A stretch of DNA of 64,000 nucleotides from Adiantum capillus-veneris (GCA_014529385.2 CM043960.1:33746396-33810395), one strand, 5' to 3'. Positions 31,368 to 42,364 are shown, counted from the stretch's first letter. A program made the numbers and translations. Notes: generated from the letters alone by a model not told the origin.

Positions 31368-31879
31368 CGAAGAAGACAGTTCCATGGTAGGGATCTTCCT
31401 AGTTTATGCGAGGCACCCATCCTAATCTTCCACAATGAAATGTCACAAGAGAGGAATACTGCAACCTATGCTTTCAGACATTATCTCGCTTCTTAGGTGG
31501 TCCAATGCTACCACAAAATGCTGACAAATTAATCCTCATCGACAAGGTTTTTGGGAGAGAATGTCTTGGTTACTCGCCAGGATATACTGGGAGTTGTGCA
31601 GCATATTACTACACATACACAGCAATGGCATTATCTTTAGGGAAAGAAAACCCTATTGAACTCTTAGAGTATGGCAAACATTTAATGATCAGATACAAGG
31701 GCGAGGTTCAAATGATATTTTCAAATCATCAAAATGTTGAAATAGTTGTGGTACATATTGAATTTAATTCTACAGGCATTTGGGGTACATCGATCATCTA
31801 AACTCTAACTCTCTTGTTCCACCAATGATTGGCATATTGCATTGTCTCTCTCCACCTGATTTGACTTTCAAGAGCACTT

Positions 31880-33030
31880 GAGTCTTTGAATGCGTCTGCT
31901 CGCTTTCTTTTCTGAATTTGCAAATGTCTGATTGCCTATACGGTTGTTGAAGAGGCCAATACTTTCTTTTGTTTCATGCGATGAATGATTCTGCGATAAA
32001 ACCACTGAAATAACTCCTTTAGACTATTTGCCTTATTTCGAGAGCCTCCATGTTGTGTGTGTCTGAAGTAAGCATTTCTAGCCATGTAATGAGACTTCTC
32101 CAAGCCCTAGGTGTTCCATATACTTGGATTCCCATACTTTTGGATGAAGTATGGCAAATGATTAAAAATAATGTGCTGCAAAAGAAGAACTTTATTTAGA
32201 AATTTAAACACACACTTAGTACTAAGACTATATGAGGTGCTTTGAATTTACCATGTAATGAGTGATTTGAGTGTCAGTCCATGCTGTCTTGAAAGATTTT
32301 TTCAATAGCTGAAGGTTCTGTTTAAACTTGTTGAGATTATCCTGCGACCAATCATCATTCTCACACATTTGAAATAACATGTCAATGGAATGCCACACAT
32401 CACCCTTTGCATTGCGAGTTGTTGTCTCTTGGTCTTTCACTGCTAAATGAAGTTTTTTCCAGTGCATATACTCAACTTTTCTAATGTAGGTAGAGTGATA
32501 TACTCTCCCTCTCTTTTTTAGCTTCACATCATTCGTGAATGACATTACTCTTGTAGGAGTTTTAAGGCTTTGGCAGCCAGTTTGAAAAAAGTATGGTTGT
32601 CATTCATAGTCTATCAATAATATATTTTATGATTTTGCTCCTGATCCCAAAGGAATTCTCATATGTGTAGTTTGTGTAAAAGTAACATGTCCCTAAAATC
32701 ATTAGAAGAGAACTTGGCTAAGTCTCCTTTGTGAGCAACTTTTAGGGCGGGAATGTTTTCAATGAACTCTGATAACTCTGGCACACCTTCCTTAAAGTTA
32801 TTGAAGTTGGGCAAGGGTATGGACACATTCACCAAGCAACATGGTTTGAGCCAAATAGTTTTCTAGATCAGCTGAAGCCCTTGTTATCAGTTCAGATGTC
32901 ATAGGGTCATGATTGCATCCAAGTACCTGAAGTGATGCTTTAGATGCTCTGTAGGAAGCTCTATCCATTGAGATAGTGCTAAGTTCTGCATAGTCCATAA
33001 AAATTTATTTAGAAAAATATACCACCAAAG
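31880..33030 (-). pseudogene. Minus-strand coding remnant, unknown, truncated by element 3
   Basis: Read toward lower coordinates: MTSELITRASADLENYLAQT (near 32,900), then in another frame LPNFNNFKEGVPELSEFIEN and KVAHKGDLAKFSSNDFRDML, then the open frame 32,545-32,228 with VYHSTYIRKVEYMHWKKLHL and HSIDMLFQMCENDDWSQDNL, and further weak coding text to about 31,900 (KSHYMARNAYFRHTQHGG). Frame changes and stops show decay. I recognise no domain. The 5' end would lie past 33,046, where element 3 begins. It converges with the plus-strand gene ending at 31,801. Confidence 0.45.
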
Positions 33031-33046
33031 GTAAGAGCTGGTAGCC

Positions 33047-33558
33047 TGTAGAAGGCAAAGACAGTTCCAGCAGGTGGGAACTGTCTCTTGGAAGGCCAAA
33101 TAGTGGATCAGTCACACGTAAGTAATTACCACGGGCAGTTACTATAGTAACTCTTGGAAGCTATAAATAGGACCCATTACATTGTAATTGGTGTTCTTGC
33201 TTTTTGTACTTCTTAGTTCTTGGCTTAGCTATTTATGTTTTGGATTTAGCTTTCTAAGCATTCTCAAGCTACGTACCTTTCGCTTCTAGCTTCACTCTGT
33301 AATCATCACTGCTGTAATGATTTGAGCCCAAACTTATCACACACTGTGATGATTGTCCTTGAACCATTAATCTAAATCTGCAAATACTTGCCAGTCGTTC
33401 AGTATGTCTCTCATCTCAGTGTACTGTTTTAGTTCAGTTAACTATTTTAGTCCAGTCTCAGTTCTCTATTCTAGTTTCACTAACTGAACTGACGACCTAC
33501 TAGTGGCTTTAAATTCTAACATTGAATCATCTATGTGAAAAGATAAGCTCCAATTCCA
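33047..33558 (+). repeat. 5' LTR of element 3
   Basis: It begins TGTAGAAGGCAAAGACAGT and ends CCAATTCCA. A TATA box (TATAAATAG, 33,162-33,170) marks the promoter. Its end was set where similarity with the 3' LTR stops and a TG...CA boundary and target duplication agree. Confidence 0.87.
33162..33170 (+). promoter_or_regulatory. TATA box in the element 3 5' LTR
   Basis: TATAAATAG is preserved in both LTRs (53,164-53,172 in the other), consistent with the U3 promoter of the element. Confidence 0.7.
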
Positions 33559-33561
33559 TTT

Positions 33562-33575
33562 TGGAGATCACGATG
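33562..33575 (+). other. Candidate primer-binding site of element 3
   Basis: TGGAGATCACGATG starts three bases after the LTR. It has the TGG start expected for a tRNA 3'-end complement, but I cannot name the tRNA. Confidence 0.4.
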
Positions 33576-33640
33576 ATTAGAGTTGTTATCTCTTCAACCA
33601 GACTACTATTATCTCCCAGTTAGAATTTTTAGCAGAACTG

Positions 33641-35437
33641 ATGGCGCCCAAAGCCAGTTGTGGTCACAAACCATCAACCACGTCAGGCATTGATTCCAAC
33701 CACGTCGACCCTATTCCTGAGGAGTCAAAAAGAGAGTATGATCCTAAGGACCCGATGAACAAGACTGAGGCTCAGGAATCACAGTCATGTTGATGAGGCC
33801 AAGGACTCTTAGCACTCCAGTCATTCCAGGAGGAGGAGAGCTGAGAGGGAAGAACGCAAGGCCAGGAGTTCTCGAACAACACATAAGGATGTTGGGGCCA
33901 AAGCTAGCAAGGGTAGTCATCACAGTTCCAGCAAAAAAGCCAGAGAAGAGATAGAAACTAATACCAAAGAAGAGATTGAATGGGATGTTGATACATACCA
34001 CTACAAGAAGTCTTCAAGATGGAGTTAGGTTCCTAAGGTCAAAAGAGACAGAGACAATGCTGACCGGCATGATTATACCTCTTCATTGAAAATTTATTTC
34101 CCAGTGTTCAAAGGTGGAAAGAAAAATGATCTAGATGTTAATATCCAAGCTTTTGAATAGTATGCTGAGTTGAAGAATATTGATGAAGATGACTAGGGTG
34201 AATACTTTCCCCAGACAATAAAGGATGCAACGAGGAAATGGTACTACCATTACCCAGCTTTCCAACTCATATCATACAACAAATTGCTCAAGTCTTTCAG
34301 ACTGGAATATTCAAACAACAGGGAAGATGAGGACATCCTCTGTGAGCTAGATAAGATTAAACAAGAAAAATTGTCAGTAAGAAGTTATGTTGAAAAAATC
34401 AAGGATTTAACCAGGCAATCGTCGCAGGAACCACAATCAGAAAAGAGGCTACACACATGGTTTCTAAATGGGTTCCATAGTAAAACGCTCAGAGAATAGG
34501 AGGTGCCTGCACCAACAAAGAAATTTAATGATTTGGTGTAGAGAGCATTGAAGCTTGAATAGCAGGCTAAGAAGGAGAGGAGTCACAAGAAGAGTAGGTC
34601 CAGTGGTAGCAGTTCTTCCACTGAGAATTTTGATTCCAGTAAGACCTCCAGTAGCTCTGAAAGCAGCTCAGATGAAAAGAGAAAATACAAGGCCAAGAAA
34701 GGGTCTTGGTCCAGAAAGATTGATGAGATGACCTAGCAAATTGCTGAAATCAGCCAAACCAGACAACCAATTAAAAGAATGGAAAACTGGTGTTCAAGGT
34801 GTAAATCTAAGGATCATGTTTCCAATGAGTGTCCACAATGTACCTATTGCAAATCATATGGTCATTTATGGAACAATTGTGGCATTCGCATTCATCACTT
34901 CAAGAAGGAAAAAGATTTGTCGGTAGTGGCATTTACCAATGCTGAACCAGCCAGAGTGGAGACAACCAGTGTACCCCAAGAGGAGAAATCAGATACGAGT
35001 GGTACTAGTACTGGGTGTGGCAAGTACCAGGGAGGTACTGGCAGGGGCCGAGGTCGTGGTGATTTTCAGAACCTAAGCCTTAACTATTATACTTGTGGCA
35101 AGTATGGGCATTTTGCGGCTCAGTGTCCATAAACACCTACAATTGTGGCTACTGAGGTGAAATTCCCAGAGCCAGTTCCTATACAAACAGTTACATGCAG
35201 CAAAGGGGTAGTCATTGAAGAAATTCCAGAAGAGCCGGCAAAACCAGTCAATCCTGAAAGTAGAAAATGGGCTCAGCACAAAGAGAGGTGTGGAAGGCAA
35301 AGGGTAAAGAAAAGGTAGTCGATGAATGTCAAGAGCAGAGAGAACTGGCGGCTAAGATCGCATAAGATTTAGCGAAGAAGCTGCCATAGCAGCCAGAAAG
35401 TTCTGATGCCCGGGTCATTTAGAAGATACCAACCCAG
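33641..35437 (+). pseudogene. Gag of element 3, many TAG stops
   Basis: The ATG at 33,641 starts MAPKASCGHK. After a frame change the main gag frame reads KIYFPVFKGGKKNDLDVNIQ, ATRKWYYHYPAFQLISYNKL, RLEYSNNREDEDILCELDKI and a Ser-rich linker. It has two intact zinc knuckles (CSRCKSKDHVSNEC and CTYCKSYGHLWNNC) and a third whose first Cys is Tyr (YYTCGKYGHFAAQC). RGRGRG boxes lie between. Seven in-frame stops between 34,020 and 34,740 are all TAG. Element 4 interrupts the sequence at 35,438; the frame family resumes at 44,704. Confidence 0.85.
35434..35437. repeat. Target-site duplication of element 4, left copy (CCAG)
   Basis: CCAG precedes the LTR end TGACGGGAGC and recurs directly after the right LTR at 44,704-44,707. 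Counting the shared T gives CCAGT, five bases, on both sides. Confidence 0.75.
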
Positions 35438-35646
35438 TGACGGGAGCAAATCGAACCCCGAACCCCGACGGCCTCTAAAACACCGGGGACCGAATGGCAC
35501 GCCTCGAGCCTGTCATGGTAAAGCAAACAGGGGCACCACCTAGCTTCAGCGGCTAGGATGCAAACAACACACCACCATAACAAAGTTTTCATCCAAGAGA
35601 GATGGATGCTTGGGAGTAATGATGAAGAGGAAAGGGAATGAGATCA

Positions 35647-35683
<37 letters not shown>

Positions 35684-37001
35684 GGGAGGGGGTATAGCGG
35701 CTTAGTACTTAGGCACCACAAAAGGATGGTGAATCCGCACACCCTTCCCACATACACAAGCTGTCTCCAAACACAAGACTAGGTGGCGATTCCGCACACC
35801 TCACATGGGCAAAACATTGCAAGAAAACATACTCACAAAACCTCAAGCTTTATTTAGAGAATAAGGTGATGAAATGGGGAGCATAGGGTAGGGGAATGAG
35901 AAGGGAGAGAGTGGTAGAGCACATGGCGGATACGTGGGAGTTGATGGAGAAGACTCGCACGAGGGTTATGGCCATCATCCTTTATTTAGTTGCCCTTCAT
36001 CTTCCATAGCCAAGGGTGTAGAGGTCATGCTCAAGACAAGCATGGTGATTGCGGTGATGGTGATGGTGTGGGTGTGTGTGTGTGCACTAGGCACACACAG
36101 TGCATAGTGTGTTCTTTGGTGATGTTGTATGTGTATTTAGTGTGATGGTGACCCCTCTTTATATAGGGGAGGAGGGGGGAGGAATTCTAGAATTTAGAAA
36201 TGAAGAAATCATTATCTACATAGGCCATGTGACTGTGGGCCCCACTTGTCTGGCTGTGTGTATATGTGCCAGAACAGCAGTCTCATGAGAGAGAGACTAA
36301 GAGAGAGAGATGGGTGGATGAAAAAAAGTGAGAGGTGACATGGAGAATAAAGTAATTACAAGAGGGGAGAGAGGGGAGTGTGTTCAGAGGTGAATCTGTG
36401 TGCAGATGTGTGTGAACACAAGAAAAATCAGGTAACCACCGGGTGGGGATGGGTCTGTGGGCACCTTTTTTAGTGAAACTGAGTGTGTGTGAGTGTGGGG
36501 GAGGTTATTTAGCTACAAGACAAGAGACATGGCACCCTTTAGAGAGAGAGAGGGGGGTATTTGGGTCATGGGATATGATAGGAGAGAGAAAGAGGGGGTG
36601 GGGTATACTATTTTGGAAGATAGGGTAAGTTGCATGTAAGTTAGGGTGCATTATTGGTGAGTTATAATGCATTATTGGTGAGAGGTGGGGTAGCTTGAGG
36701 GGAGAGAGAAAGGAGAAAGAACAAGGGAAAGAGGGAGGGGGTTGACCTTTTGAGTGGAGGAGAGGAAAAGGGACACATGGCGGGGCAACAGTGAAGAAAA
36801 AAAGAGGCAAGGTGGGGATGGGCTACCCTGCAGACATGAGGTGGCCTATTTTACCTTTCTTATATATTTACATAATCATACTTTATTTTTTTCTTACTTT
36901 TTCCAATGCCTTTTATCACTCCCTCCCTAAGAGGGGGTTTTCATGGGGTGGGGACGAGAGAAGAGGGGTATGGGAGCTTGGCTTGTGAAAAGCCCCCATC
37001 A
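35438..37001 (-). repeat. 3' LTR of element 4 (left copy)
   Basis: Plus-strand ends TGACGGGAGC and GCCCCCATCA, i.e. TGATGGGGGC to GCTCCCGTCA on the coding strand. It contains a GA microsatellite (35,649-35,690), GT-rich runs near 36,068-36,100 and a minus-strand TATA box. Apparent small reading frames inside (for example 36,100-36,288 and 36,505-36,810) occur in both LTR copies and are not genes. Confidence 0.93.
36157..36165 (-). promoter_or_regulatory. TATA box in element 4 LTR, left copy
   Basis: On the minus strand TATATAAAG follows CTCCCC; the same sequence is at 43,859-43,867 in the 5' LTR, where it would drive the element. Confidence 0.65.
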
Positions 37002-37017
37002 TTAGCCCTCCCTTTTT
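37002..37017 (-). other. Polypurine tract of element 4
   Basis: On the minus strand AAAAAGGGAGGGCTAA directly precedes the LTR start TGATGGGGGC. Confidence 0.85.
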
Positions 37018-37046
37018 GGCTAGAGGCATTCATGTCTCTAGCTCAT

Positions 37047-40000
37047 CTATTTGATCATTATCGTCGGAGGTGGCGGCTGATGGTGTGTCCTCATCTGGAA
37101 TGTCAATTCGTGGAGCCTGGTCAAATCGAAGAAAATAAGTTTAAGTCGCCAACCATTTACCCTGGTTTTATGAAGTTTTCCATCAGCCTCCATAAGCTGG
37201 TAGCTTCCATTGGCATACTTTTTCCTGACGATGAAAGGACCTTCCCATCGGAGTAGGAGTTTCTTATCCTTGCGCGTGTCGAAGCGATTGTCGTAGCGGA
37301 GCACCAACATTCCTTTCTTCAATTCTTTTTTCCGGAGATGCTCGTTAAAGCTAAGCCGTCTATGCTCTGCTTGTGCTGCATAATAATTTATTGCTTCTTC
37401 TCTGTCCAGCTGCAATCTTTCCAAGTTGATGATGTGATCTCTCAAATGCATGTTGGGCTGTTGAAGATGGCTTGCCATTACTCTGAGACTTTGTAGTTGC
37501 ACTTCAATGGGCAAGATTGCTTCCTTACCAAATACTAGATGATACGGTGTGAATCCCAAGGATGTACGAAATGAAGTTTTGTAGGCCCATAAAGCTGGTA
37601 GTAGATACTTATCCCAGTCTCCAGGATGATTGTTTACCTGCTTGGTAATAATTTTAGAAACCATCCTATTTACCTTTTCAACTAGGCCATTACATTGAGG
37701 GTAATATGGTGAAGAGTGCCTCCTTGTAATGCCCAGTTTCTGCATTAATTCTCCTACCAAGTCTGCTCTGAAACCTGGCCCTCTATCAGAGATGATCTCT
37801 AAAGGTGTGCCAAACCTACAGCATATGTGCTTGTAGATAAATTTAGCAACCTCTACCGCTGTGATTCTAGTGGTGGATGTAGCCTCTGCCCATCTAGTCA
37901 TGTAGTCGACCCCCATGATAATGTAGAATTTTCCTGAGTTGGCCCTAGGTAATGGCCCAATGGCATCGATACCCCATTTTTCAAATGGGCCATATGAGAG
38001 AATAGGTGTCTGTGGTTCAGGCATAAGTGACCTAGTGCCGGCCTTTTGACACAACTTACACGTTTTGCACCAGTGGTGTACATCACGGTTGAGGCTAGGC
38101 CATATGAAGCCTGCCTGCAAGATTTTCCTACTTGTTATGTCTAGGGCAAAGTGACCACCACAAACCCCGTCGTGACAACTAGCAATTACTCCCGTGATTT
38201 CCTGAGAGAGAGGGACCTTCCTAAGTATTTGGTCCTTACCCTTACAGTACAAACCTTCATTGATCAGTCGATACCTTGTGGCCTTCCGCGTCAACCATTG
38301 CTTTTGTCCCTTTGTTAAATCTGATGGGCATTCCCTTGTTTCCAAAAAATGCATGATGTCAGGCAAGGCATCACTTCCTTGAAATAGAGGGAGCTTTAGT
38401 TTTATTGCTCCAACCACCACTTCCTGTAGTCTTTCACTTGCTAGGGCATCTGCTTCTTGGTTTTGAGCCCTTGGGATATGGTGTATTTGAACTTCTTCAA
38501 ACTTACCCAACAAGGTTTTTACACCACTTAAGTGAGTCCTTAAACTAGGATTCTTGCATGTCCATGCTCCATTTACTTGCCTTACCAGAAGTAGAGCATC
38601 CCCAAATACATTAAGGCGTTGTACACCTTGTGAGACGCACCATTGTAGACCCTTGGTTAGTGCTGCATACTCAGCTTCATTGTTAGAATGTGAATCTAAC
38701 AATTGGCCCAACGAAATTACCTTTGTCCCTTTGTCATCAAAGACCACTATGCCTGCAGCTGCTTTGTCGGACGCTGTCTTGTAGGCTCCATCAAAGTAGA
38801 GAGAGTATGCTCCTTCTACCATCGGTGGTACTGGAGGTAATCGGACTTCTCCTTCCTTAGATTGCTTCTCCTTCCCTTCAAAGACTTGGTAGGTCATGAG
38901 TCCCCCCAAACTTGCCCTTGTCGTGCTTTCTACCTGTACCGTGTAGTCAAACTCTTGCAGACGAACTAGCCATTTAGTAATTCTAGCAGACACATCCATG
39001 TGTTGCACAACATAGGGAAATATTTCATCCGTGGTTAGAATCACAAATTGCTTAGGCAGCAAATATGACCTAAACTTTGTAGTTGCAAATCTAAGAGCCA
39101 GGACTAAGTGTTCCACATGGGTGAAACCTTTCTCTCCTGCTGTCATCATTCGACTAGAGAAGTAGATTGGCCTCATGAAAGATGTCGTCGTATCCTTTTG
39201 GAGTAGCACAGCCCCCAATGAGTCATCACCAACACTTGAGGTGACATATAATTTTTCATCCCACTTAGGTGGTGAGATAGTTGGCACTGTGGCTAAGACC
39301 TCCTTTACCTTGTTGTAGTGATGTTCGCTTTCCTCGTCCCAAGTGAAAGTTGATCTTTGAGTGAGTTGTTGTAGTGGTAGAACAAGTTGTGATAGTAGAT
39401 GTATGAATCTACTTAAGTACCTCACCTTATATAGAAAAGAGACCAGTTGACATGCGGTCGTTGGTGAAGGTAGGGCTATGAGTGCGGACACCTTACTTGG
39501 GTCAGCGTTGATACCTCTTGCTGAAATTTCATGGCCTAGTAGAATGACTTTACTCTCCCGAATGTGACATTTATCCACATTTAATTGCCCACCTAGGCTC
39601 TGAAACCTGGCCAAACCTTCAGTTACCTTTTCTAAATGTGAAATACGGGAGCTATATATACAAAAATCATCAATGAACACTCTTATGGATGTTCCAAAGA
39701 ACGGTTGAAAAACATATGTGATATATCTTTGGAATGTGGTAGGTGCATTTGTGAGACCAAATGGCATAACCCTGTATACAAAACAACCCCATGGTGTGAT
39801 AAAAGTGGTTTTTAGCTGATCTTCCAAGGCTATGCATATTTGAAAGTATCCTGAATAACCATCACAGACGGTATAGCATTCAAAACCTGCTACTTCATTC
39901 AGAATTTCATCCAAGAAAGGGAGAGGAAAGTGGTCTCTCTTTGTAGCTGCATTTAGTGGTTTGTAGTCAACACAGACCCTCCACTTACCATTCTTTTTAG

Positions 40001-41204
40001 GCGTCACCACTACAGGTGACACCCATTCTGAGTTTTCTACAGGATATTTAAATCCCGCGTCCAGCAGTTTCCTTACCTCGGCCAAGAGTGCCTTTTCTTG
40101 TATGACTCCCAGTCGTCGTAGCTTTTGCACAACTGGTTTTACCCCTTCCTTCAGCTTAATATGATGTTCCACTACTGTAATGCCTGTGATTCTTTCATAG
40201 TTGTCAATGAACAGGTTAGGAAATCCCATCAACATTTGCAAAAAACTATCTTTCTCCTCAAGTGTTAATTCCGTAGACAACATACCCTTCAGCCTACTTC
40301 CTCCTAGGCCAGGTGATTTGCTCTCCTCTTCATTGGGTTGCCCTTTTGGTGATGGATCACCAGTTGTGCTTACCCTTTGTGGATCCTTCATAATGATACC
40401 CATCACATCAATGGAACTATCACTTTCGTCGGTGGATGTGGTCTCCTCCTCAGAACTGGAAGATTCGCTAGTGGTTTCATCTGCCGATGTTTCCAGATTC
40501 ATTTTCTTCTGCTTGCCAATCCTCATGTCATAGTAGATTGTCTCCCCTTTCTTACCGGTCATGCGTAGAAGGCCAGTACCCCAATCCTGTTTTGCCTTCA
40601 TGGCCATCAACCATGGCCTTCCCAAAATTAGTGGATAGCCCTCCCCCTTAGTAGGCATTACAAAAACATCTACCTCTACCTCAGTGTTGAAAGCTTTTAT
40701 TTTCACGGCACTTACCACACCCACACACTTTACTTTTGTGTTGTTTGCCATCTTTGCCTTGCATGGAGAAGGCCTGTCAACCTCGAGCCCTAATCGAAGC
40801 ATCATAGCTTCGCTCATTACACAGATTTGTGCACCTCCATCAATGTAGGTGTTTCCAACCCTCTTTCCTTTTATGTTTACGTCGACAATTGGAAGGATGT
40901 CATCCATGTTGCATCCCGAAATTGCTCCGACTACCTTTGTTTTGGAGCGTCTTGTACTTACCATTTTAGACCATTGTCGCCTTACTTTTGTTGCAAGATG
41001 TAGCAGCTGTGGCCATGTAATCTTCGGTCCTTGCTCTGCCACATCCAATGTTAGATCATAGGGCTTAGAACTTTCCCCTAGCTGGAAGTCGGTGATGCCC
41101 AATTTTCGTCGTGGCCTGGATGGCCTCTTGCTAGTTTCTCCTCTCATGCTTCTCTCATCATCTGATTGTGTAGCTTTCTCCCTCCTAGCTCTTTTCACAG
41201 CCAT
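37047..41204 (-). CDS. pol: Pol polyprotein of element 4, intact ORF (protease, RT, RNase H, second RNase H, integrase)
   Basis: 1,385 codons with no break. Protease near residues 115-215 (TYIDGGAQICVMS with Asp-Gly-Gly in place of Asp-Ser/Thr-Gly, then LILGRPWL). RT near 350-530 (WVSPVVVTPKKNGKWRVCVD, VCDGYSGYFQI, PFGLTNAPTTFQR, active site FIDDFCIYSS with both Asp). First RNase H near 640-760. Second, plant/archaeal-type RNase H near 800-930 (LYFDGAYKTASDKAAAGIV, NNEAEYAALTKGL, FGDALLLVRQV, NQEADALAS: Asp, Glu, Asp, Asp present). Integrase near 1,010-1,200: zinc residues HDGVCGGH and CKTCKLC, then WGIDAIGPL, SDRGPGFRADL and NGLVEKVNR, the complete Asp-Asp-Glu triad. The ATG used is at 41,202-41,204; the frame is also open further upstream to the TAG at 41,253. 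Confidence 0.95.
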   Translation of the reverse strand: MAVKRARREKATQSDDERSMRGETSKRPSRPRRKLGITDFQLGESSKPYDLTLDVAEQGPKITWPQLLHLATKVRRQWSKMVSTRRSKTKVVGAISGCNMDDILPIVDVNIKGKRVGNTYIDGGAQICVMSEAMMLRLGLEVDRPSPCKAKMANNTKVKCVGVVSAVKIKAFNTEVEVDVFVMPTKGEGYPLILGRPWLMAMKAKQDWGTGLLRMTGKKGETIYYDMRIGKQKKMNLETSADETTSESSSSEEETTSTDESDSSIDVMGIIMKDPQRVSTTGDPSPKGQPNEEESKSPGLGGSRLKGMLSTELTLEEKDSFLQMLMGFPNLFIDNYERITGITVVEHHIKLKEGVKPVVQKLRRLGVIQEKALLAEVRKLLDAGFKYPVENSEWVSPVVVTPKKNGKWRVCVDYKPLNAATKRDHFPLPFLDEILNEVAGFECYTVCDGYSGYFQICIALEDQLKTTFITPWGCFVYRVMPFGLTNAPTTFQRYITYVFQPFFGTSIRVFIDDFCIYSSRISHLEKVTEGLARFQSLGGQLNVDKCHIRESKVILLGHEISARGINADPSKVSALIALPSPTTACQLVSFLYKVRYLSRFIHLLSQLVLPLQQLTQRSTFTWDEESEHHYNKVKEVLATVPTISPPKWDEKLYVTSSVGDDSLGAVLLQKDTTTSFMRPIYFSSRMMTAGEKGFTHVEHLVLALRFATTKFRSYLLPKQFVILTTDEIFPYVVQHMDVSARITKWLVRLQEFDYTVQVESTTRASLGGLMTYQVFEGKEKQSKEGEVRLPPVPPMVEGAYSLYFDGAYKTASDKAAAGIVVFDDKGTKVISLGQLLDSHSNNEAEYAALTKGLQWCVSQGVQRLNVFGDALLLVRQVNGAWTCKNPSLRTHLSGVKTLLGKFEEVQIHHIPRAQNQEADALASERLQEVVVGAIKLKLPLFQGSDALPDIMHFLETRECPSDLTKGQKQWLTRKATRYRLINEGLYCKGKDQILRKVPLSQEITGVIASCHDGVCGGHFALDITSRKILQAGFIWPSLNRDVHHWCKTCKLCQKAGTRSLMPEPQTPILSYGPFEKWGIDAIGPLPRANSGKFYIIMGVDYMTRWAEATSTTRITAVEVAKFIYKHICCRFGTPLEIISDRGPGFRADLVGELMQKLGITRRHSSPYYPQCNGLVEKVNRMVSKIITKQVNNHPGDWDKYLLPALWAYKTSFRTSLGFTPYHLVFGKEAILPIEVQLQSLRVMASHLQQPNMHLRDHIINLERLQLDREEAINYYAAQAEHRRLSFNEHLRKKELKKGMLVLRYDNRFDTRKDKKLLLRWEGPFIVRKKYANGSYQLMEADGKLHKTRVNGWRLKLIFFDLTRLHELTFQMRTHHQPPPPTIMIK

Positions 41205-41252
41205 GGCTTCAAGTGGTTCTAAAAAGGTTACCTTCTCCTTACCCTTGTCCCT

Positions 41253-42280
41253 CTACTTTGCTCTGGGTGGATCCACTACTACGGCTTTTCCTTTCTCTTC
41301 TAGCCTTATGATGTTTACAGGGCGATCAGGTGGTGGGGCTGGTGGAAGAGGTGGGATGGATGCTTGTAGTGGTGTCTGGGGTGGACGTAGAATTTGTGTT
41401 GGTGGGGGTGGTGCTCGGGGTGGGGGTGTTCTTTCTCTAGGGGGTGACAATTGGTTCCTCCGACCTCCTCTATTATAGTTTTGTCGTGGTTTGGGACAGT
41501 AGTACATACCATGACCGTCTTCTCCGCAGTTGTAGCAATGATACTCCCTGTTTTGTCGTCGTGCTCTTCCAAGGTCTTGATCTCTTTCTTGATTCCTCCC
41601 TTGCTGTATTAAGTGGACGGACAAATTCTGCAGTTGGTCAGTAATATGGGCCAACATATCTTGTTGGTCATCTCTTATCCCAAGAGCCGGTGGTGGCGGT
41701 ATGGTGGTTGTCGTAGTTGCTGGTTGACGCGATGTTCCTGCTTCTGTTGACTCGGTTTCTTTGGCTTTCGTTCGCAGATTCTTGTCCTTAAGGCGAGAAA
41801 TCTCAACGGCTAACTCGTACGTAGCCGGGAATCTACCTTTCACCTTCTCCTTGAGAAGCGGCCATAAGCCATGCGTGAACCGATTTGTTTTTAGGAAATC
41901 GGGTGCAGCTTCCCTCCTTGCCAGTGACTCAACCCACCGTTCCCACAAATCCACAAATTTGACTCATAGGTGGCATATTCTAAAAGACTCTTCTGCTTCA
42001 AGTCTCTCAACTTGTCCCACAACTTTTCTGAAGTGGTACCTTCCCCAAAGCGCCTCTTAAAAGCGGTTTTTAAGGGTTCCTAGTCATCCTTGGTTGCTTG
42101 TGGAAGTGCATTGTACCATGATCTAGCTTCTAGCTTCATGAGATGCTTAAAGATTCTAACCCGGGATTCATCCGTATCTTTGTTGCTCACTACACATGCT
42201 ACTTCAAAGTCATCTAGGAAGTCTGTTACCAAATCCTCCCCCTTCTTTCCTTTAAATGTTGGAAATGCTACACTTGCCAT
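41253..42280 (-). pseudogene. gag: Gag of element 4 with an amber stop and a frameshift
   Basis: The likely start at 42,280 (MASVAFPTFKGKKGEDLVTD) leads through FLDDFEVACVVSNKDTDESR and ARSWYNALPQATKDD to TAG at 42,083-42,081, where related gags have Trp. The next 120 bases stay open (EPLKTAFKRRFGEGTTSEKL). A single-base change near 41,960 moves to the frame of 41,954-41,253 (LWERWVESLARREAAPDFLK), with one zinc knuckle CYNCGEDGHGMYYC and a Pro-rich C-terminus. It ends in TAG at 41,255-41,253, and pol continues in the same frame. Confidence 0.88.
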
Positions 42281-42364
42281 GATTACTGAGAGAGAGCTAG
42301 AAAGACACACTTCTTAACTTGCAAAAGTTTTTTTTCTTCTTTACAAGGAGGCGTGTATACCCTC

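Larger units (their letters stand above)
29231..31801 (+). pseudogene. Plus-strand partner gene of unknown family, decayed
   Basis: A possible first exon at 29,231 (MSSPGKG followed by a GTAAAT donor) lies about 1.35 kb from the divergent H3-like start. After an intron-like stretch with palindromic repeats, one frame from about 29,898 reads KIDPERIVGQGNLPRRLSEL, EPTL-type acidic text, PNSLKREVYFSAPTLQNV and DERLLDFAVSSGAGDKFDLV. It continues with one stop through VNVGEMVVVHLKDFDPKRQS, an acidic stretch and SFMIYKVFF. After CT and CA repeats a last open frame (31,505-31,801) reads LILIDKVFGRECLGYSPGY. At least two stops and frame changes occur. I recognise no domain. It could be the second ORF of the same mobile or captured unit as the H3-like gene. 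Confidence 0.45.

Noticed and set aside
34020-34740. UAG as a reassigned sense codon
   Set aside because: The element is decayed with frameshifts too, and other elements here use TAA, TGA and TAG normally; methyl-cytosine deamination is the simpler explanation.
36100-36810. Short frames repeated at 43,802-44,512
   Set aside because: They lie inside the LTRs of element 4 and duplicate only because the LTRs do.
38554-41478. Plus-strand frames opposite the element 4 pol and gag
   Set aside because: Antisense shadows of a confidently identified coding region.
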